From assembly GCF_045635475.1 (NCBI RefSeq), contig NZ_JBJGXI010000027.1, forward strand, positions 7,549-71,548: DNA of 64,000 nt, in the 5' to 3' direction. A program made the position numbers and the translations under genes. How positions within the stretch are numbered: the first letter of the stretch is position 1; each line of letters begins with the position of its first letter. The DNA is from JBJGXI01 sp045635475 (GTDB lineage Bacteria; Bacillota; Bacilli; Bacillales; Amphibacillaceae). Under the pieces are notes generated by a model. The model did not search any database and was not told where the DNA came from. It saw only the letters and a list, made by a program, of their open reading frames with translations. Positions 59,963 to 64,000 of this stretch are shown here, one piece after another.

Positions 59963-61698
59963 TATTGAATCCCTCCCTGAATCGGTATCTCAAAAGTAAT
60001 ACTAGTCCCCATCCCTAGTTCACTATTTATAGCAAGCCCCGCTAAGTTATCTTCATAATATAAATGAAGACGCTTATTCACGTTAATAATGGCAATACCA
60101 TTCCCTTTTAAAGAGGATACCCCATCCTCTTCTAAGTAGTTTCTTAGTTTTGCCACCCTTTCTTGATCCATGCCAGCACCATCATCTTCAACTTTCACTA
60201 TTAACCTTGATGGATGCATCGATGCTTCTATCACAATTGATACGATGCAGTCGCCTGTTTTGTTTCCGGCACCATGCAGAATAGCATTTTCTACTAAAGG
60301 CTGAATAAGAAGTTTCGGAATTCTATTATTCTCCCAAACTTGAGGAACCGATATGTGCAAGTGGAGCCGATCGCCAAAACGCATTTGCATAATTTGCATA
60401 TAGCGTTTTATATGCTCCATTTCCTCTTTTATCGTTACCCATTCACCAATATGTTTGTTGGTGATGGTATAACGGAATAGTTCTGACATCGCTACAACAT
60501 ACTCAGCTAGCTCATCTTCCTCTTTATCTATTAGTGACCAATATAGGGCATCTAAGGTGTTAAATAAGAAATGTGGATTAATTTGTGCTTGCAATGCTTT
60601 TAATTCGGTGCGACTACGTGTCAGTTCTTTCTCATATACCATTTGAATTAAGTGATTTGTTTCTTTTACTAACATATTATACGTACTATTTAATTCATTG
60701 ATTTCATTTGTTGATGTTGTTGCTGGGTTCAAAGTAAGGCTTCCTTCACCAGCTTTCCGCATCGTTTCTGTTAGTTTAATAATTGGACGAGTAATAATAG
60801 TAGAAAGAAAAATTGAGCATATAACAAAGATAAAAATACCAATAATTCCGGAAATAACAATTACTGTTCGCAACGTTGATATACCCTCCATCAGGGCATC
60901 TACAGGGGTTAGAATAACCAAGGTCCAGCCTGTTATATCTGATATTCTTTCATTATAAATATAATCTGTATTGTTAATTTTCACTGTATTATCATCATTA
61001 CCAAATAACGATGATATATCTTTTTGGTAATTAGAAATAATCGGATTGCTATACGCATCTACTACGATCATATACTCTTGTTCGGAGAAAGCTGTTGTAT
61101 TCAATTGAAAGTAATTTTTACTAATCCGAATAAGTAAATAACCACCGTTTGTAAACGACTGATTCATCAAACTTACTCGTCGTATCGCAAGAAAATAATT
61201 AGAATTCATCGGATCAGTACCAATCCAGACTAAGCTTCCTTTTTGTACATCAGCACGATTAATCCATTTCTCCTCAATAAGATTAATTAAATTGGTATCA
61301 TCGAGCGGCAATATACGTCTCGTATTTTTCGCATAAATTTCAACTGAGGTTATCCCATTCGCATTAGCTTGTATTGTACTAACTACATTGTTTAGTGCTT
61401 GCCTTTGTTTAAATGTAGCGGGTGTACCGTTTAACTCTTGCTGCAATAATTGTTGTACTTCAGCATTTGTAGCAATCTGTCTCGTTACCGTATCAATATG
61501 TTCATACAACGTTTCAATTCTACCGTTTGCCTCGGTTGCTACTTGTTGAATTTGCCTTTCTGCGTTATTTTTTATTAACATGGATACCCGATTAAATGTA
61601 GAAACACCGACAATCCCTAGGACGATCATCATTACTGAAAGGAAAACAACTAAAATTTGGTTTCGTAGAGTATTCCATTTTTTTAGCAGAGACAACAC
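59962..61698 (-). CDS. Sensor histidine kinase (YesM/XynD-like)
   Basis: The 578-residue membrane kinase has a first membrane helix (ILVVFLSVMMIVLGIVGVST), an extracellular Cache-like sensor (about residues 35-275), a second helix (VIVISGIIGIFIFVICSIFL), a HAMP domain, and a His_kinase domain with phospho-His in QAQINPHFLFNTLDALYW. A HATPase_c domain with LLIQPLVENAILHG and DDGAGM follows. The start is GTG behind GGGAGGG, 11 nt away; TTG 61695 is possible. It is the first gene of the TCS-importer run. Confidence 0.93.
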   Translation of the reverse strand: MLSLLKKWNTLRNQILVVFLSVMMIVLGIVGVSTFNRVSMLIKNNAERQIQQVATEANGRIETLYEHIDTVTRQIATNAEVQQLLQQELNGTPATFKQRQALNNVVSTIQANANGITSVEIYAKNTRRILPLDDTNLINLIEEKWINRADVQKGSLVWIGTDPMNSNYFLAIRRVSLMNQSFTNGGYLLIRISKNYFQLNTTAFSEQEYMIVVDAYSNPIISNYQKDISSLFGNDDNTVKINNTDYIYNERISDITGWTLVILTPVDALMEGISTLRTVIVISGIIGIFIFVICSIFLSTIITRPIIKLTETMRKAGEGSLTLNPATTSTNEINELNSTYNMLVKETNHLIQMVYEKELTRSRTELKALQAQINPHFLFNTLDALYWSLIDKEEDELAEYVVAMSELFRYTITNKHIGEWVTIKEEMEHIKRYMQIMQMRFGDRLHLHISVPQVWENNRIPKLLIQPLVENAILHGAGNKTGDCIVSIVIEASMHPSRLIVKVEDDGAGMDQERVAKLRNYLEEDGVSSLKGNGIAIINVNKRLHLYYEDNLAGLAINSELGMGTSITFEIPIQGGIQ

Positions 61699-61809
61699 AG
61701 CTGTAACAACCCTCCCTCTATATAATATTTAAATAAAACATAGTTTATTTGATGAACTAAGTATAACTTAAATATAAGAAAACGTTAACATAAAATACTC
61801 CATAAAAAG

Positions 61810-61848
61810 AAGCTGACTGGATAAAGTATTGATATCATTAGTCAGCTT
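61810..61848 (-). terminator. Terminator of the NTF2-like protein gene
   Basis: AAGCTGACT and AGTCAGCTT form a 9-bp stem; the minus transcript continues CTTTTTATGG. Confidence 0.6.
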
Positions 61849-61862
61849 TTCGTGTACTTATG

Positions 61863-62309
61863 TTATTTCTTATAATCCCAAAGTATCCTCCATACGCCTT
61901 CTTCCTTTGTAACATAAACCGGCTGAACGAGACTAAAATTTCCATATTTCCCGTTAAAACTTTGGGTTACAGTGACGGCATATACTTCCATCAGACTCGA
62001 ATCGTTTGTCATTTTCCAATCGTTATATTTCTTCACTCTACTTAAGGAAAATGAAAAAGTTGTCACCCCAAAATGATTCATAAATACATGCGGTCTGTCA
62101 TGTATGTAGTGTCCTTTTTCAAACTTGTTTTTCATACTGGAGTGAAAAAGACTCCAAGATTGAGCAAATTCTCCAGCTTGTTCATGTCGGTAAAAATCTC
62201 TTACTATATCCTTTGCTTGATTTCGTGGTGATAATTGAATAATGATAAAAATAATCATCCCGAATACGACTACAAATATTAGCACGACTGATATCCTGTT
62301 TCTTTTCAT
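61863..62309 (-). CDS. Membrane-anchored protein with an NTF2-like extracellular domain
   Basis: The 148-residue protein has one N-terminal membrane helix (ISVVLIFVVVFGMIIFIIIQL) and an extracellular domain beginning KDIVRDFYRHEQAGEFAQSW, with a closing VYVTKEEGVWRILWDY typical of NTF2/DUF4878-like folds. ATG 62309 is used, with GAGGGTG 9 nt upstream; 62321 has none. It is monocistronic with its own terminator and upstream of the sensor kinase gene on the same strand. Function unknown. Confidence 0.75.
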   Translation of the reverse strand: MKRNRISVVLIFVVVFGMIIFIIIQLSPRNQAKDIVRDFYRHEQAGEFAQSWSLFHSSMKNKFEKGHYIHDRPHVFMNHFGVTTFSFSLSRVKKYNDWKMTNDSSLMEVYAVTVTQSFNGKYGNFSLVQPVYVTKEEGVWRILWDYKK

Positions 62310-62404
62310 CGTATCCGTCACCCTCTACTGCTAGTCTTATATTATCTTATTCAAGAAGGTAACAAATTAGTATGAGGTTGTTCATTTTGATAGACTGCTT
62401 GCTA

Positions 62405-62910
62405 AAAGGTTTGTCGTTATTGCGTAAAATAGCTAAACTCCGTCGTAGTGTAAAACATGCGCTTTGGAAAAATACGCCCTTTCCGGCGGGGAACGCCTCA
62501 GCCTCCTCGATCGCAAAGTGCGCTCTCTGCGGGGTCTTCAGACTGTTCCTTTCCCGCTGGAGTGGCGAATTTTTCCAAAGCTTAGGGTAGTTTTCTGTTA
62601 CACACCTCTTATGAAGCGTAGGCCCTACACTTTGACTCCTCGAAAATACAACCCAATTTTCTTCGTGCGATGCTTCGCTGTCGTAGCTTTCCTTGGGACT
62701 GCGATTACTCGTCCCACCGAAAACATTTATCCTGCGGGACTAGTGGCCTAAGTGAGACCCCACAGCGCGATAGCGCGAGGAGGCTCACTAGAGCAAAGTG
62801 TAGGGACGGAGCGGTGTACATCTAAGATCGTGAGCACCTAACTACTACGCCGGATATCACCTCTATATGTAGTTTAAGCGCATCAAACTTTACGATTATG
62901 CACCAACAAA
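62405..62910. repeat. Dispersed GC-rich repeat, family A, long copy (inverse of 1231-1663)
   Basis: It begins TTATTGCGTAAAATAGCTAA and then ACTCCGTCGTAGTG, followed by GGAAAAATACGCCCTTTCCG, CTGCGGGGTCTTCAGACTGT, AGCTTAGGGTAGTTTTCTG and AAGCGTAGGCCCTACACTTT. It matches the reverse complement of the copy at 1231 in long stretches. It carries an extra block of roughly 80 bp near 62640-62730. Frames inside are not genes. Confidence 0.75.
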
Positions 62911-63002
62911 AGAGCAAAATAATAAACGAATAACACGAAATGATTAAAAGTACCTCGTCACGTCTATAATTATACTAAGCTTCATCAGAAAGGAAGTATT
63001 TT

Positions 63003-63107
63003 ATGGAACAAGAAGACGGAAACTTTGCACGAGGTTGCTTTGTAGCAATACTTTTCTCCACGCCAATCTGGATTGGAATCGTCACATTGATTAGGAAATT
63101 ATTATAA
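63003..63107 (+). CDS. Small single-span membrane protein (34 aa)
   Basis: ATG 63003 is preceded by AAAGGAAGTATTTT. The product MEQEDGNFARGCFVAILFST, then PIWIGIVTLIRKLL, has a short acidic head, one membrane helix and a basic tail, a common design for short Bacillaceae membrane proteins. Its stop overlaps the convergent VOC gene by 6 bp. No homologue name can be given. Confidence 0.55.
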   Translation: MEQEDGNFARGCFVAILFSTPIWIGIVTLIRKLL

Positions 63108-63500
63108 TATATTTCTATTAGATTCATAAATTTCTAATGGTAAACCGTCAGGATCGCTAAAAAAAGTAAATTTCTTATTAGTTACAGGATCAATACGGAC
63201 ATCCTCTACTTTTATTTGTCTCTCCGTTAATTTTCTAACGATATTATCGATATCTTCAACTTCAAATGCTAAATGACGTAGCCCTTGAGCCTCTGGATAA
63301 CTCGGCCTTTTCGGTGCATTTGGAAATGAAAAGAGCTCAATGAAGTATTCACCGTCGATAGCAAGGTCCAGTTTATAGGAATCACGTTCTTCCCGATATA
63401 CCTCCCGCAAAATTTGTAATCCGAGCTTGTTGACATAGAAATCTTTTGACTCTTGATAATTCGAGCATATAATTGCAATATGATGCACCTTGCTGAACAC
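63102..63500 (-). CDS. VOC family protein, YaeR/SMU1112c-like glyoxalase fold
   Basis: The 132-residue vicinal-oxygen-chelate protein has two beta-alpha-beta3 modules: VHHIAIICSNYQESKDFYVNKL with a metal-binding His, FIELFSFPNAP with Glu, GLRHLAFEVEDIDNIVRKL with His, and FFSDPDGLPLEIYE with Glu. These four metal ligands match the YaeR-type glyoxalase I-like metalloproteins, whose substrate is not known. GTG 63500 lies 10 nt after GGAGG; GTG 63509 overlaps that site. Confidence 0.88.
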   Translation of the reverse strand: MFSKVHHIAIICSNYQESKDFYVNKLGLQILREVYREERDSYKLDLAIDGEYFIELFSFPNAPKRPSYPEAQGLRHLAFEVEDIDNIVRKLTERQIKVEDVRIDPVTNKKFTFFSDPDGLPLEIYESNRNIL

Positions 63501-63675
63501 ATTTAACACTCCTCCATGATAAGATTCTTTTATCAGTTCAACAGTTCAGAATTCCTTAATAGAATAAATGTTTTCTATGGTTATTCTAAACAGTATTTTA
63601 GGGAAATTAATAGCAATATTTAGATTTTTTCAAAAATAGGTCTTTAGTCCTATTTAAAGTAGTGTAATATTGTTT

Positions 63676-63694
63676 TATAATGAAAACGGTTACA
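63676..63694 (+). promoter_or_regulatory. Promoter -10 with overlapping cre site
   Basis: TATAAT (63676-63681) is followed directly by TGAAAACGGTTACA (63681-63694), a perfect match to the CcpA-box consensus. A weak TTTAAA lies 17 nt upstream as -35. CcpA binding here would block initiation. Confidence 0.6.
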
Positions 63695-63817
63695 AAATTA
63701 ATAAAAGTTTTCTTTTCGAAATAAGCGTTTACATGCTTTACTGATTATCGATTATTACTTAACTATTTGAACATAATAATGTCCCCCCTTGGCGCCCTTA
63801 ATTGGGTGTCTTTTTTT
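63685..63817 (+). ncRNA. Candidate CcpA-controlled small RNA
   Basis: Between the cre-overlapped promoter and the terminator at 63789-63817 lie about 130 nt with no open frame behind a ribosome site. The 3' part has a C-rich single-stranded stretch (TGTCCCCCCTTGG) just before the terminator stem, of the type that small regulatory RNAs of bacilli use to bind Shine-Dalgarno sequences. It could instead be the untranslated start of a gene beyond the window. Confidence 0.35.
63789..63817 (+). terminator. Rho-independent terminator
   Basis: GGCGCCC pairs with GGGTGTC (with G-U pairs) around a short loop, followed by eight T residues. The remaining 63820-64000 shows no gene; 63867-63937 resembles the right half of the AGTCAATTTC element at 27885. 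Confidence 0.65.
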
Positions 63818-64000
63818 TGTGAAAAAATTTAAATAAACGCTTTTTCACAGCTGATAAGTAAAATGGCATTATGAAACTGATTAACAAATTATGTGGCAAT
63901 GTAAATGAAGATAAAGCAGTATTATTAAATTAATCTATGTATAATTCCGGGAGTTATTTCATACAATCTAATAATCACGATGAACTACTCAACTATTTTT

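Noticed and set aside
62372..62751. Open frames within the family A repeat at the right end
   Set aside because: They resemble the reverse-complement translations of the copy at 1231-1663; repeat artefact.

Overview
The window looks like chromosome of a low-GC, spore-forming Bacillaceae bacterium (Gracilibacillus/Oceanobacillus-like is an inference). The support is strong AGGAGG-type ribosome sites with frequent TTG/GTG starts, a YwrABCD-like locus, YdjO and GuaD of Bacillus type, an IDEAL-domain protein, CcpA-type cre sites, and collagen-like and CsxC-like spore-surface proteins. No rRNA, tRNA, phage, transposase or CRISPR array was seen.

Layout. 1-12 kb: housekeeping and catabolic genes: a Gfo/Idh oxidoreductase, an FUSC-type membrane protein, 5-oxoprolinase subunits pxpBC without pxpA, a split chromate transporter, a gamma-glutamyltransferase, an Lrp regulator, YdjO and guanine deaminase. 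12-16.4 kb: xylose utilisation (xylAB divergent from xylR, with a palindromic operator overlapping both -35 regions). 16.5-17.1 kb: a dispersed repeat abutting remnants of two lost dehydrogenase genes. 17.2-18.8 kb: a ParM-like actin with a small partner. 19-49 kb: a large spore-surface/glycan island. 50-62.3 kb: a xylan/xylo-oligosaccharide island (GH43 and GH52 beta-xylosidases, ABC importer without its own ATPase, YesM/YesN-type two-component system, DUF624 protein, a broken polysaccharide deacetylase). 62.4-64 kb: repeat, a small membrane protein, a VOC protein and a possible cre-controlled small RNA.

The most notable part is the 19-49 kb island. It holds four CsxC-like spore proteins, a free-standing N-terminal domain plus two collagen-like Gly-X-Y proteins carrying that same domain, a cysteine-rich repeat protein, and eight glycosyltransferases, several fused to TPR or LamG modules. 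It also holds an eight-gene operon for sugar nucleotides (UDP-GlcNAc 2-epimerase, CapE-type dehydratase, RmlD-type reductase, an epimerase, GalU) that includes two PAPS-type sulfotransferases and a glycosyltransferase. Divergent from that operon are an SLC13-type anion permease and APS kinase (cysC), the activation route for the sulfotransferase donor. Together these suggest a sulfated glycan made for the spore surface or for the collagen-like filaments. This is inference from gene content and has not been tested.

Several dispersed non-coding repeat families occupy the long intergenic spaces: a GC-rich CTTTCCGCGGGG family, a GGCCGC/CTTATTT family, a family present as two direct copies flanking the sulfation module, and small elements with AGTCAATTTCATAAT-type inverted ends.
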